Below, piece after piece: positions 16,711 through 27,245 of a stretch of DNA of 64,000 bases (its first letter is position 1; the number at the start of each line of letters is the position of its first letter). This DNA is from Akkermansiaceae bacterium UBA6138 (GTDB taxonomy: Bacteria; Verrucomicrobiota; Verrucomicrobiia; Verrucomicrobiales; DEV007): contig DIVG01000073.1 in assembly GCA_002422425.1 (NCBI GenBank), positions 58,989 to 122,988 on the forward strand. The letters run 5' to 3'. Below the pieces are notes generated by a model that worked only from the letters and a program-made list of their open reading frames with translations, was not told the origin of the DNA and did not search any database. The position numbers were made by a program, and so were the translations under genes.

Positions 16711-19700
16711 TCATATCACCTGGAGCTCGATCCGGTGATCGCGTCTGTCATCGACAAGGCGGACGCTACTGCCGGCAACCGGTTTGCCGTCGACGGTGAG
16801 TCCAGGCTGTTCGCCGCCCCCGTCGGTGCCTCGCGAGACGGTGAGATGGTAAAACGTTTCGCGGAAACGGTAGTGGAAGCGGAAAGAATCCCAATCCTTC
16901 GGGAGGAGGGGGTTGAGATGGAGCAGGTCGCTCTCGAGCTCAAGCCCGAAGAGGGTCTCGACGATGAGCCGATACATCCAGCCGGACGATCCGGTATACC
17001 AGCTCCAGCCGCCGCGTCCGGTGTGGGGGGCGACGGAGTAAATGTCCGCAGCGACGACGTAGGGTTCGATGCGGTAGCGTTCCACTCCGGCGGGATCGAG
17101 GGAGTGGCGGATGGGATTGAGGAGATTAAAAAGTTCCCACGCTTTGTCGGTGTCGCCCATCGCGGCGAAGGCCATCGCGGTCCAGATCGCGGCGTGGGTG
17201 TATTGGCCGCCGTTTTCCCGCACGCCGGGGATGTAGCCTTTGATGTAGCCGGGCTCGAGTTCGGACTTGTCGAAGGGCGGATCGAAGAGCTGGATGAAGC
17301 CGTCTTCCCGCCGCACAAGGTGACGATCGACGCTGTCCATGGCAAGACGGGTGCGCTCGTGATCGCCGGCTCCGGAGAGGACGGCCCAGCTCTGTGCGAT
17401 GGAGTCGATGCGGCACTCTTCGTTTTCGGAAGAGCCGAGCGGGGTGCCGTCGTCGAAGTAGGCGCGGCGATACCATTCTCCGTCCCAGGCGTTTTTCTCG
17501 ACATGTTCCTGCAGGGCGGCGGCGTGTTCGTCGCAGAGGGAGGCAAAGGCGTCGTCGCCCCGGGATCGGGCGACGGGGACGAAGCGTTGAAGGACGTCGT
17601 AGAGGAAAAACGCGAGCCAGACACTCTCGCCGCGGCCTTTTTCTCCGATGAGGTTCATGCCGTCATTCCAGTCGCCGCAGCCGATGAGGGGAAGACCGTG
17701 TTCGCCGTAGCGGAATCCGTTTTTGATGGCCCGCACGCAATGGTCGTAAAGGGTGCCGTCTTCGCCGGAAGGCTGGGGGAGATCGTAGTAGGACTCCTCG
17801 TCGGCGTTGACCGGTCGCCCCTGGAGGTAGGGCACCCGGACTTCGAGTACACCGGTGTCGCCGGTCGCTTTGACGTAGCGGCTGACGCAATAGGGGAGCC
17901 AGAGGTAGTCGTCGGAGAAATGGGTGCGCACCCCGCGACCGCCGGGTGGATGCCACCAGTGCTGCACATCGCCTTCGAGAAACTGCCGGCTCGCGGCGCG
18001 GAGGAGGTGCTCGCGGGTCGTCCAGGGGGCGGCGTGGAGCAGGGCGGCGGTATCCTGCAACTGATCGCGGAATCCGTAGGCGCCGCCGGACTGGTAGTAG
18101 CCGCTGCGGCCCCAGTAGCGACAGGCGAGGGTCTGATACTCAAGCCATCCGTTGACGAGCAGATTGAGAGCGGGATCGGGGGTCTCGGCATGGACGACGC
18201 CGAGGGTGCGTTTCCAGAATTCCCAGACTCCTTCGAGGGCCGCTCGTGCGTTGGTCCGGCCGCTGTGACGACGAATGAGGTGCCTCGCCTCATCGGTGTC
18301 GTTGCCGGCACCGATGAGAAAGACGATTTCTTTTTCCTGTCCGCTCGCGAGATCGAAGGGCACCTGCAGAGCCGCGCAGGAGTCGGCGGTCGTGCCCGCG
18401 CATCCGGAGAGGAGGGCCTGTAACATTGCCGCCGGTCGTGCGACGGTGCCGTTTCGCCCGAGGAACTCGGTGCGGCTGCAAGTGACCGATCGGTTTGGAT
18501 CGGAGACGCTGACGAAGGCGGTTTTTCCGGCGAATTCGCGCTGGTAGTGATTTCTTGCGAAGACGGCTCCGGCGGTGGCGTCGTATTCGGTGACGATGTG
18601 CATGAGATTGTCGTGACGCCACTGGCCGAGGACCCATTCCCAGTAGCCGGTAAGAGAGAGACGGCGGGGACGGTCGGATCGGTTCCGCACTTTCACGACG
18701 ACAAATTTCACCGGTGAATCGGTCGCAACATAGGTCCACATCTCGCTGTGGATTTCGTTCTCGGCGTATTCGAAAACGCTGTAACCAAATCCGTGGCGGG
18801 TCGTGTAGGTGCCGTTGCCGCGGGCGGGGAGGGGAGTGGGCGACCAGTAGTGGCCGGTCTCTTCATCGCGAAGGTAAAAGGCTTCTCCACCCGGATCTCC
18901 GACCGGGTCGTTGTGCCACGGGGTGAGCCGGAACTCATGGGCATTATCGACCCAGGTGTAGGCGGACCCGCTTTCGGAAACGACGGAACCGATATTGGCA
19001 TTGGCGAGGATGTTGACCCAGGGAGCGGGAGTGACTTCGCCGGGTCGCATGCGAATGACATACTCGCGCCCGTCGTGGGTGAAGCCACCGGTGCCGTTGA
19101 AGAAAATGAGTTCTCGCGGCGATCCCGGATCGGGCGGGGAGGTGGCGAGGTGGTTCCGAGTCGGGGTAAAACGCCGGATCTTCCTCCCCGGCGGGGCAAG
19201 GCGGGTGATCTGCTGCGAGAGGGTCTCGGCGCTGTCGGTGAGGATGACGCGGGCGACTGTCTGGAGGAGAATGCGATCCTCTTCGGTGAGGTCCTCGCTG
19301 CGCCGGACGAAGATTCCCCCCGGTCGATCAACGCGATGGGCTTCGCTTCCGGAAGCGATGAGGCCGTTGATGCGATCCTGGAGGTCCTGTCGATAGCCCG
19401 AGAAGTCTTCGTTGAGAATGACGAGATCCACCTCGAGACCCTTGCCGCGCCAGTAGGCGTGCGCCTTGAGAACATGACGGACGAGTCCGATGCGGTGCAT
19501 ATCGGCGATGCGCATCAGGAGGATGGGGAGGTCTCCCGAGATGCCGAAACCCCAGAGCCCCGACTGTCCCGTGCGATTGCGCGCGAGGATGCCTGCTGAG
19601 GCGCGATGCAGGGGATTGGCATAGATCATCGAGCTGGCGAGGCGCGCGTAAAGTTGCGCGTCGGCTTCGGTTGCCTGAAGCTGATGGAGTTCCAGCTGGC

Positions 19701-22700
19701 TGTGGGACCAGGCCATCTCGAAGGCCCGCGCGGCGAAGCTGGGGTCGCAATATTGCTCGATGAGGAGCATGGCGGCCTCGCGGGTTTCGGCGACGCCGGT
19801 GATGAGGTGCCAGTTGGCGGAAGTCTCGGGATGCATCACGACGCTCTGCCTGATCGACACGATGGGATCGAGGACGGATCCGTCGGTATTCGAAAGCGGA
19901 CCAACCTCATCAAAAGCGGCGGGGTCCTCGCTCGAGCGGGTGCGACCGATGAATTTTCCGCGGCTAGTCTCGTAGGAAACCTCGCCGGCGGGCGCACCCT
20001 GGGTCGTCATGAGATGGAACATCCAGGGCGGACTCTCCCCGGGAGCGCGGGCGCGACGGGTGCAGAGGATGGCCTGCGATCCGGGCAGAATCTCGGTCTG
20101 GACGAAGAGATTGCTGAAAGCGGGGTGTGCGAGATCGGAGTTCGCCGGTGCGAGGACGACTTCGGCATAGCTCGTCAGTTCGATGCTGCGCTCGTTCGAA
20201 GAGAGATTTGTCAGGGTGATGCGGCGGACTTCGACATCGTCTTCGGGAGAAACGGCGATCTCGGTGTAGGAGTCGATCTCTTCGTCACGGCGTCGATATT
20301 CGGCCCGGCCCTCGACGAAAATGGCCTCGTAATGGTCCGGCTGGCGGCGCGTTGGTTGATAGGCGGAGGACCAGAGAACGCCCGACTTCGTATCGCGCAG
20401 GTAGCAGAAGGTGCCCCGGTTGTCGCTTGTGGCGTCCTCGCGCCAGCGGGTCACGGCGAGATCCTTCCAACGGCTGTAGCCTCCTCCGGCATTGGTTGCC
20501 ATGACGTGGTAGCGCCCGTTCGAGAGCAGGTGAACTTCGGGCAGGGGGGTGTTCGGCGTGGTAAAGACACGCATCGTGCAGGCCTCTTTCTCGGGCGGCT
20601 TGCGGGCGGCGCTGACCTCGGCGGCATGCGGTTGCAGGGGGGACGCGATTCTCGGAATACGTTCGCAGAGAAGTAACCCTGAGGCCTTGATATAGGGATC
20701 GGAGAGAAAGCGGCGCTGCATCGGCTGACCGAGAAGAACGGAGCCGAGTGAGAGCAGACTCATGCCCTGGTGGTGCGCCATGTAGCTGCGCAGCGGCACA
20801 CCGCGTTTCCCGCGGGGGTTGCGTGAAGGAGTGAAATCGATTGCTTCAAAATGACCGTAAGCACCTTCGTAGCCTTCGGCGGAGAGACGCTCAAGATTTT
20901 CACAGGCTTCGCGGGGATGAACGAGGAGGGCGAGGGCCGAGGCGTAGGGCGCAATGACGAGGTCATCGGCGAGTCCGCGCTTCAGCCCGAGACCGGGCAC
21001 TCCGAAAGCGCTGTATTGATAGGTGCCTTGTGCGTCGGTGAGGTGATAGCAGGACTCGGAGATGCCCCACGGCACGCCGCGATGATGGCCATACTCGATC
21101 TGTCGCCTGACGACGGCGCGATAGGTCTCGTCAAGAAGGGTGTTCTCATAGGTGGGCATGAGGAGTAGCGGCATGAGATACTCGAACATGGACCCGCTCC
21201 ACGAGAGCAGCGCCATCGCGCCGCCCTGTGTCGTGAGCTGGCGTCCGAGGGCGAACCAGTGATCCTGCTCAAGTTGGCCCCGGGCCACGAGGAGGTAGCT
21301 GGCGAGCCGGGCCTCGGACGCGAGGAGATCGTAAAAGGCGGGATCGAGCCGACGATCGCTGACATTGTAGCCAATCGCGAGGAGGTCGCGCGAAGGGTCG
21401 TGGAGGAAGGAAAAGTCCATCCCGGTCTGGTCGCTGCAGCGAGTCGCGAGGTCTTCGATCAGGGCAACGCGGGCGGCGGCCTCTTCCCCGATGCGCGGCA
21501 TCGCGGCAAGGTCGCGGAGGGTCGGGATGGGGGTGGTGCCGCAGTGGCCGGCGAGGATCAATTCGAGGTCCTCAAGAGCAGTGCGGGCCTGGCGTCGGAG
21601 GGCGGTGATCCACCAATCCTGTCCGCTCTCACCATTGCTCTGGAGGGCCTCGGCGTCGAGGGAAAAGGCTCGCAGCCAGGCGAGAGTGTCATTGATGCCC
21701 GCGTCCGTGGTGGAAGAGCGGGGCAGCTTTTTGGCGAGCCTGCCGGCGGCCGATGTCGTGATCATGCCGAGGGTGTCACGGAGACCGTCCGCGATGGCAG
21801 GGGAGAGGACGGGCTGGTCCACCAGCTCGAGCAGTCCGGCCCGCAGGGTGTAGAGCGCGCCCGCAAGGTTGCCGCTATCGACACTGGAGACATAAAGTGG
21901 CGGGAGGGGTTTGAGGGTGCGCGTCTCATACCAGTTGTAAAGGTGGCCGCGGTAGCGTTCAAGTCGCTCCATTGTCGCAAGCGCTTTCGCGGTGCGGTCG
22001 AGCACTTCACCGGTCGAGAGATAGCCGAAGTCGCCTGCCGCGAGATTGGCGAGCAGTCCCATGCCGATGTTGGTCGGTGAGGTGCGCCCGGCGACGACGG
22101 GAGCGGGAACTTCCTGAAAATTGTCGGGGGCGAGCCAGTTTTCCTCTTCGTTGGCAAAGACTTCGAAGAACCGCCAGGTCTGACGCGCGAGGCGTCGCAG
22201 GAAGGTTTGCTGGGCGGATGTCAGGAGCTCTTCCTTCCGCGAAAGAGGACGGCTGATCCACCAGCCGATCGCGGGAAAGAGTAGCCAAATCAGGAGAACG
22301 GGCCCGCTCACGAGGAGCTCGGCGGGGCGACCGCAGGCAAACGCGACGATCACGGGGAGCGCGAAGACGGGGGCGATCCACATTTCGCGGAAGTATTGTG
22401 GCAGCGTCGTGCAGCGATTGCGCCGGGCATAGCGCGGCGTGTGCCAGAGCATGAGTCCGCGCCGGGTGAAGGGCAGGCGTCCGGCCGAGGCAAGGATGGC
22501 ATCGAGATGGATAAGGGCGCGATAGGGTAGAGAGGAGAGGGAGAGACCGGCTTCGGCGAGTTCCTTTGCGAGTTCTTTTCCGGTTGTTTCGAGATGGAGG
22601 CGGCAGGTCTGCTCGCGGGGCTTTCGCAGGAGCGAGAGCAGGCTGGTGACGAGCACGGGGAGCAGTAGAAGGGTGAGGACGAGTCCGGTCCAGAAGCCTG

Positions 22701-25233
22701 TCGGTCCGACGCCGGTGAACCAGCCGGCGATGAGGAGAACGAGCGTCGCCGGCGGCACGAGGCTGCGGCGGAGATTGTCGAAGATTTTCCACCAGCCGAG
22801 CTTCGTGACGGTGTTGCGGACGCGCTTTTTCCCGGGCGCGGGGACCCGGGGGAGAAGCCAGCCGGCGATCTGCCAGTCACCGCGGATCCAGCGATGGCGT
22901 CGGCTCATTTCAGCCGGGAAGCTGACGGGATGGTCCTCGTGCAGTTCGACATCGGAGACGAGGGCGGAACGGGCGTAGTTACTCTCGACGAGGTCGTGGC
23001 TGAGAATGAGATTCTCCGGGAAGCGTCCGTTCGTGGAAGCGCGAAAGGCATCGACATCGTAGATCCCCTTGCCGACATAGGAGCCCTCCGCAAAGAGGTC
23101 CTGATAGACATCCGAGATCTCGGTGGTGTAGGGATCGAGCCCGGCTTCGCCGCAACTGAGCCGGGTAAAGCGCGAGCGATTCGCGGCGAGCAGGCTGATG
23201 GGAGTGCGCGGCTGCAGGATCGCGTAGCCCTCGACGACCCGACCGGTCTGCGGATCAAAGCGGGGCCGGTTAAGCGGATGAGCCATCGAGCCGACGAGTT
23301 TGCGTGCGGCGTCGCGGGGCAGCGCGGTATCGGTGTCGAGGGTAATGACATAACGCACCGAACCGGGATCGACCGGTTCACCGGTGATGATTGTAAAGGG
23401 ATCGCGGGGACCGCCCCGGAGGTAATCATTGAACTGCTCGAGCTTGCCGCGTTTACGCTCGTAACCCATCCAGCGTTTTTCATGGGGATTCCAGACGCGG
23501 GGGCGATGGAAGAGATGGAAAATGGCGGGCCCGCCCGGGCCGTAGCGGTCATTGAGTTCCACGATGCCCTCGCTCGCGAGACGGATTAGTGCGGCATCGC
23601 TGTCGAGCGTTTCCGATTCGGCATCGGGCAAGTCAGTAAGAAGGGCGAAGGTGAGATTACGGTCACGGTTGCCGATGTAGCGGAGTTCGATTCCTTCCAG
23701 TAAATCGCTCACCCCGGTGGCGTCAGTGAGTAAGGTGGGGATCACGACCATGGTGCGATGTTCGTCAGGAATTCCTTTGGAAAGATCGAGTCGAGGAATC
23801 GGGCGTGGGCTGAGGAGGCGATTCGTCAGAAGGTTTACCAGGGCAAGGGCCGTCTGCGAGGCGGCGATGACTCCGCCGGTCATCAGCAGCCAGACGCGCC
23901 AGTCCGTCCAGCCGGGGAGGCCACCGATCTGGTGGATGAGGCCCGCAGCGAGCCCCGTGATCATGAGAATGGGAGTGACGTAGCTGGCGATGGGATAGCG
24001 TCTCGCGAAGCCTTTTAAAAAGGCGTGAATGGAAAAGCGAACCCCCAGCTTTTTCTCCAGTTCGGCGCGACCGCGATCGATGAGGTAAAAACCGACATGG
24101 CCGGTGCGATCGGGGGCTTCCTGACGATCGAGGGCCTCTCTCGCAAGATGGATCGCGGCAGCGGCGACATTTTCCTCGCTTGTAGCGGCGCGACGGGACA
24201 ACTCCTCGACGCGGTGTCGATAACTGTCGCGGGAGCGGAAGTCCATCCCTGCGTAGGCCCCGCCGGGATCGGCTTGCAGGGCCTTTTCGACGACGCTCAT
24301 GGTCTCTACGAAGAGCCGCCAGTCCATCGCGTTCAGGTAACGCAGGCTGCCGATGCTGTGTCCGATCGAGACCTGGTCAGCGGCTTGAGTTTGATTGGCG
24401 GCTCGCTGGAGTTGCTCCCGGGTGAGGTCCTCGTCGGCGAGACGATGCTGCACCCAGCTCTGAACTGTGGCGAGAGCTTGTCCGTTTCCGCGACCGTTGA
24501 GGCGGGTCGTGAATTCCTCCACGAACTGATTCGAAAAAGGCGGATCCGATTCGGCCATTTCAGCGAGGACACGCAGGACCGTGACGGTATCGTCCGACGC
24601 GGCGAGGAGACGGGTCGCCCAGAAGTCCGCGAGGTTGCGATCGCGTCGTTGGCGGGTGATATGCTCGGAGACGCGGCGCAGATTCTCGATGAGTCCGAGA
24701 CGCAGCATAATGGGGACAGCCCAGAGCTCCCCGAGAGTGAGCGGCGTGACGGTTTGGTAGGCGGCGACGAAGTGGCTCACGTTCTCCGCATCGACGCGGG
24801 CATCGGAATGGGCGATGAGTTCGAGGGCGATCTCATAGACACGTGGAAAACCGGCCGAGACCCCGTTAAGGAGACGCGGTAGTTCCCGGCTGTAGGTGCG
24901 CGGGAGGTGGAGACGCGTTGCACGGATCTGTTGCTCAACGAGGTAAAAGTTATCGAGGAGCCACTCTCCCGCCGGTGCGACCTGACGGTCCCCGCCCTCT
25001 GTGGCAGTGACGAGATCGTAAGCCTCGAAGAGGACCTTTTCATTTTCATCGAGCCTCAGGAGAAGACGGTTCGGCCCGCGCTTCGGGTCGATGTGGTGTT
25101 GCCCCGCCAGGGCGATGGCATGCTGTTGCAGTTGTTCACTGCTGAAAAGCTCCGCCCTTATAGGGAGGCCGCCGGTCGCGGAGTGCGTTTCAAGAGAGGT
25201 CCGGGTTTTCCATCGCAGGGGATTCGTGAGCAT
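16711..25233 (-). CDS. Cyclic beta-1,2-glucan synthase (NdvB/Cgs type)
   Basis: About 2840 residues, the usual size of these giant inner-membrane enzymes. N-terminal helices lead to a membrane region and a GT84 glycosyltransferase core with a DxD motif (TLDTDTALP, about 630) and a RRHRW motif (about 779). More membrane helices follow, then a glucoamylase-like middle region. The C-terminal half is GH94-type, with GCGDWNDGMN near 2523 and ECRIDSIAQSWAVLSG further on. The family starts the glucan on itself, elongates it from UDP-glucose, sets its length by phosphorolysis and cyclises it. The periplasmic product serves osmoadaptation and host interaction. The frame is open to 25338, but the ATG at 25233 begins family-like sequence. 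One uninterrupted frame over 8.5 kb indicates a functional gene. Confidence 0.9.
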   Translation of the reverse strand: MLTNPLRWKTRTSLETHSATGGLPIRAELFSSEQLQQHAIALAGQHHIDPKRGPNRLLLRLDENEKVLFEAYDLVTATEGGDRQVAPAGEWLLDNFYLVEQQIRATRLHLPRTYSRELPRLLNGVSAGFPRVYEIALELIAHSDARVDAENVSHFVAAYQTVTPLTLGELWAVPIMLRLGLIENLRRVSEHITRQRRDRNLADFWATRLLAASDDTVTVLRVLAEMAESDPPFSNQFVEEFTTRLNGRGNGQALATVQSWVQHRLADEDLTREQLQRAANQTQAADQVSIGHSIGSLRYLNAMDWRLFVETMSVVEKALQADPGGAYAGMDFRSRDSYRHRVEELSRRAATSEENVAAAAIHLAREALDRQEAPDRTGHVGFYLIDRGRAELEKKLGVRFSIHAFLKGFARRYPIASYVTPILMITGLAAGLIHQIGGLPGWTDWRVWLLMTGGVIAASQTALALVNLLTNRLLSPRPIPRLDLSKGIPDEHRTMVVIPTLLTDATGVSDLLEGIELRYIGNRDRNLTFALLTDLPDAESETLDSDAALIRLASEGIVELNDRYGPGGPAIFHLFHRPRVWNPHEKRWMGYERKRGKLEQFNDYLRGGPRDPFTIITGEPVDPGSVRYVITLDTDTALPRDAARKLVGSMAHPLNRPRFDPQTGRVVEGYAILQPRTPISLLAANRSRFTRLSCGEAGLDPYTTEISDVYQDLFAEGSYVGKGIYDVDAFRASTNGRFPENLILSHDLVESNYARSALVSDVELHEDHPVSFPAEMSRRHRWIRGDWQIAGWLLPRVPAPGKKRVRNTVTKLGWWKIFDNLRRSLVPPATLVLLIAGWFTGVGPTGFWTGLVLTLLLLPVLVTSLLSLLRKPREQTCRLHLETTGKELAKELAEAGLSLSSLPYRALIHLDAILASAGRLPFTRRGLMLWHTPRYARRNRCTTLPQYFREMWIAPVFALPVIVAFACGRPAELLVSGPVLLIWLLFPAIGWWISRPLSRKEELLTSAQQTFLRRLARQTWRFFEVFANEEENWLAPDNFQEVPAPVVAGRTSPTNIGMGLLANLAAGDFGYLSTGEVLDRTAKALATMERLERYRGHLYNWYETRTLKPLPPLYVSSVDSGNLAGALYTLRAGLLELVDQPVLSPAIADGLRDTLGMITTSAAGRLAKKLPRSSTTDAGINDTLAWLRAFSLDAEALQSNGESGQDWWITALRRQARTALEDLELILAGHCGTTPIPTLRDLAAMPRIGEEAAARVALIEDLATRCSDQTGMDFSFLHDPSRDLLAIGYNVSDRRLDPAFYDLLASEARLASYLLVARGQLEQDHWFALGRQLTTQGGAMALLSWSGSMFEYLMPLLLMPTYENTLLDETYRAVVRRQIEYGHHRGVPWGISESCYHLTDAQGTYQYSAFGVPGLGLKRGLADDLVIAPYASALALLVHPREACENLERLSAEGYEGAYGHFEAIDFTPSRNPRGKRGVPLRSYMAHHQGMSLLSLGSVLLGQPMQRRFLSDPYIKASGLLLCERIPRIASPLQPHAAEVSAARKPPEKEACTMRVFTTPNTPLPEVHLLSNGRYHVMATNAGGGYSRWKDLAVTRWREDATSDNRGTFCYLRDTKSGVLWSSAYQPTRRQPDHYEAIFVEGRAEYRRRDEEIDSYTEIAVSPEDDVEVRRITLTNLSSNERSIELTSYAEVVLAPANSDLAHPAFSNLFVQTEILPGSQAILCTRRARAPGESPPWMFHLMTTQGAPAGEVSYETSRGKFIGRTRSSEDPAAFDEVGPLSNTDGSVLDPIVSIRQSVVMHPETSANWHLITGVAETREAAMLLIEQYCDPSFAARAFEMAWSHSQLELHQLQATEADAQLYARLASSMIYANPLHRASAGILARNRTGQSGLWGFGISGDLPILLMRIADMHRIGLVRHVLKAHAYWRGKGLEVDLVILNEDFSGYRQDLQDRINGLIASGSEAHRVDRPGGIFVRRSEDLTEEDRILLQTVARVILTDSAETLSQQITRLAPPGRKIRRFTPTRNHLATSPPDPGSPRELIFFNGTGGFTHDGREYVIRMRPGEVTPAPWVNILANANIGSVVSESGSAYTWVDNAHEFRLTPWHNDPVGDPGGEAFYLRDEETGHYWSPTPLPARGNGTYTTRHGFGYSVFEYAENEIHSEMWTYVATDSPVKFVVVKVRNRSDRPRRLSLTGYWEWVLGQWRHDNLMHIVTEYDATAGAVFARNHYQREFAGKTAFVSVSDPNRSVTCSRTEFLGRNGTVARPAAMLQALLSGCAGTTADSCAALQVPFDLASGQEKEIVFLIGAGNDTDEARHLIRRHSGRTNARAALEGVWEFWKRTLGVVHAETPDPALNLLVNGWLEYQTLACRYWGRSGYYQSGGAYGFRDQLQDTAALLHAAPWTTREHLLRAASRQFLEGDVQHWWHPPGGRGVRTHFSDDYLWLPYCVSRYVKATGDTGVLEVRVPYLQGRPVNADEESYYDLPQPSGEDGTLYDHCVRAIKNGFRYGEHGLPLIGCGDWNDGMNLIGEKGRGESVWLAFFLYDVLQRFVPVARSRGDDAFASLCDEHAAALQEHVEKNAWDGEWYRRAYFDDGTPLGSSENEECRIDSIAQSWAVLSGAGDHERTRLAMDSVDRHLVRREDGFIQLFDPPFDKSELEPGYIKGYIPGVRENGGQYTHAAIWTAMAFAAMGDTDKAWELFNLLNPIRHSLDPAGVERYRIEPYVVAADIYSVAPHTGRGGWSWYTGSSGWMYRLIVETLFGLELESDLLHLNPLLPKDWDSFRFHYRFRETFYHLTVSRGTDGGGEQPGLTVDGKPVAGSSVRLVDDRRDHRIELQVI

Positions 25234-25395
25234 CGGGAGAGGAGGCGCTGGGCGCGGGAAAAAGCGGGCGTGAACCCGCCCTAGTCGACGATGAGGCCTG
25301 ATTGCGGCGTTTTCTATGGGGTGAAACCCTACCACCATCCGGTCGCGGTTCTTTCCGACGAGAGTCGGGCCGCGCGGTGTTTCTGAAACGGAACT

Positions 25396-26223
25396 TCAGA
25401 GGAAGCGGCGTATCATCAGATCAAAAAACCGATCTCCGAGGAGGCGGCGGGCAAGCAGGACCGGCCTGGCAAGATAACCGCTGACGTAGCGCGTCCGCGG
25501 CCGCCGCGAGCGGACCACTTTGACGATGAGATCCGCAATGAGCGAGGGCGGGGACGCCTTGCCGCTGGAAAAAGTGCGCCTCGTTGCCGCCGCCATCTTA
25601 TGTGCCGTCCCCGCGTAGGGGCCGTTGCCGGATCGCTCAAGGAGCGGCACGACCGCGAGTTCGCCGAACTCCGTCCCGATCGCCCCGGGTTCGATGATGA
25701 CGACGCGGATGCCGAAGGGGGCGAGCTCAAGTCGCAGGCAGTCGGACCAGCCCTCGAGCGCGTGCTTCGAAGCGTGATACCAGCCGCCTAGGGGGGTGTA
25801 GACGCGGCCGCCCATTGAGGAAATGTTGATGATGGTGCCGCTGCCCTTTTCTCTCATCGACGGGAGGGCGAGTTGCGTGAGCCGGGCGATGCCGAAGAGA
25901 TTCACTTCGAACTGGCGGCGTGCCTCCTCGATGGGGACATCTTCGATGGCTCCGTAAGCGCCGAATCCGGCATTGTTCACGAGCACGTCGAGGCGGCCCT
26001 CTTTTTCCAGAATGGAGGAGACGACCGCACTGATCGACGACTCATCCGTCACGTCGAGGGCATGGACGACCGCGCCGGCTTCGCGCAAAGGTTCCATTTT
26101 TGCGAGGCGACGGGCCCCTGCATGAACGCGGTAGCCCCGGGCGAGGAGCGCGCGCACCGCCGCTTCCCCGATGCCGCTGGAGGCACCGGTAACGAGGATG
26201 ACCTGGGAAGGCGAGGCGGGCAT
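25396..26223 (-). CDS. Short-chain dehydrogenase/reductase
   Basis: About 275 residues. The Rossmann motif TGASSGIG (11-18), NNAG near 90, the catalytic Ser in ISSMGG and the YHASK active site define a classical SDR. The longer C-terminus, with basic residues and hydrophobic patches (YLARPVLLARRLLGDRFFD), resembles membrane-associated retinol-dehydrogenase-like SDRs. Substrate unknown. The ATG at 26223 is chosen because the family begins just before the Rossmann motif. It is divergent from the esterase gene over 94 bases. Confidence 0.88.
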   Translation of the reverse strand: MPASPSQVILVTGASSGIGEAAVRALLARGYRVHAGARRLAKMEPLREAGAVVHALDVTDESSISAVVSSILEKEGRLDVLVNNAGFGAYGAIEDVPIEEARRQFEVNLFGIARLTQLALPSMREKGSGTIINISSMGGRVYTPLGGWYHASKHALEGWSDCLRLELAPFGIRVVIIEPGAIGTEFGELAVVPLLERSGNGPYAGTAHKMAAATRRTFSSGKASPPSLIADLIVKVVRSRRPRTRYVSGYLARPVLLARRLLGDRFFDLMIRRFL

Positions 26224-26317
26224 CGAGGAATGAAAGCGCTTCTGGCTACTTTGCCAAGCTGCGGTATTGAGGCAATCCGGCCCTTGCGCGCGGCTTTTCG
26301 TATCCCATACTGGGGGC

Positions 26318-27214
26318 ATGAAATTCCCCGTGTCTTTAGCCCTTATCCTCGCTGCCGGCGGCCTGCTTCATTCGCAGGAGACTGCCCCCGAAGCAAAGGA
26401 ATATCCTTTTGGCCCCGAGTCTGAGCGAAAAGAAGGGGTTCCGCAGGGGACCGTGACAAAACATGTCTGGAAAAGCACGATCTACCCGGGGACACTCCGC
26501 GAGTATTTCGTCTACGTGCCGACCCAGTATGATCCGGCGGGCACGGAGAAAGCGGCGGTGATGGTCTTTCAGGATGGTCACGCCTACGTCGATGAAAAGG
26601 GGCAGGTCCGTGTCCCCGTCGTTTTCGACAATCTCATCGCCGCTGGTGAGCTGCCGGTGATGATCGGCATTTTTCTGAATCCCGGCTGGTTCACGGAGAA
26701 GTTTGACGAGCCGCAGAAATGGAAGGCACCGCAGGGAGTGGGGAGCAATCGTTCGGTCGAGTATGACACGCTCGATGCGAAGTATGCCGAATTTCTAGAA
26801 AAGGAAATCCTCCCCGAGGTCGGGAAAGAATACCGGCTCACCGCTGATCCCGGGCAGCGCGCCATCTGCGGGATGAGCTCTGGAGGGATCTGTGCCTTCA
26901 CGGTGGCATGGGAGCGTCCCGATTTGTTTCGCAAAGTGCTCAGCCACATCGGGAGTTTCACGAACATTCGGGGCGGGCATGCCTATCCCTCGCTCGTTCG
27001 CAAAACCGAGCGTAAACCGCTCCGCGTCTTTTTGCAGGACGGATCCAACGATCTCGATAACGAGCACGGGAACTGGCCTCTTGCCAATCAGGAGATGGCC
27101 GCAGCGCTTAAGTTCTCGGGCTACGACCATGAATTCGTCTTCGGCGAGGGCGCCCACAACGGCAACCACGGCGGCGCGATCTTTCCCGAGTCGGTGCGGT
27201 GGCTGTGGCGGTAG
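26318..27214 (+). CDS. Secreted enterochelin-esterase-like hydrolase
   Basis: About 298 residues with a clear signal peptide ending near HSQETA. The body matches Fes/CE1-type esterases (YFVYVPTQYDP, MVFQDGHAYVD, nucleophile GMSSGG near 193, catalytic His in EGAHNGNHGG). Verrucomicrobia and Planctomycetes carry many of these, probably acting on acylated carbohydrates or siderophores; the substrate here cannot be read from the sequence. Confidence 0.85.
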   Translation: MKFPVSLALILAAGGLLHSQETAPEAKEYPFGPESERKEGVPQGTVTKHVWKSTIYPGTLREYFVYVPTQYDPAGTEKAAVMVFQDGHAYVDEKGQVRVPVVFDNLIAAGELPVMIGIFLNPGWFTEKFDEPQKWKAPQGVGSNRSVEYDTLDAKYAEFLEKEILPEVGKEYRLTADPGQRAICGMSSGGICAFTVAWERPDLFRKVLSHIGSFTNIRGGHAYPSLVRKTERKPLRVFLQDGSNDLDNEHGNWPLANQEMAAALKFSGYDHEFVFGEGAHNGNHGGAIFPESVRWLWR

Positions 27215-27245
27215 GGGGCAAATTGGTCCCGTCTCCCTCAAACTC

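Noticed and set aside
16633..18423. A 596-residue plus-strand frame opposite the glucan synthase
   Set aside because: It lies wholly within the GH94 coding region on the other strand and has shadow-type composition.
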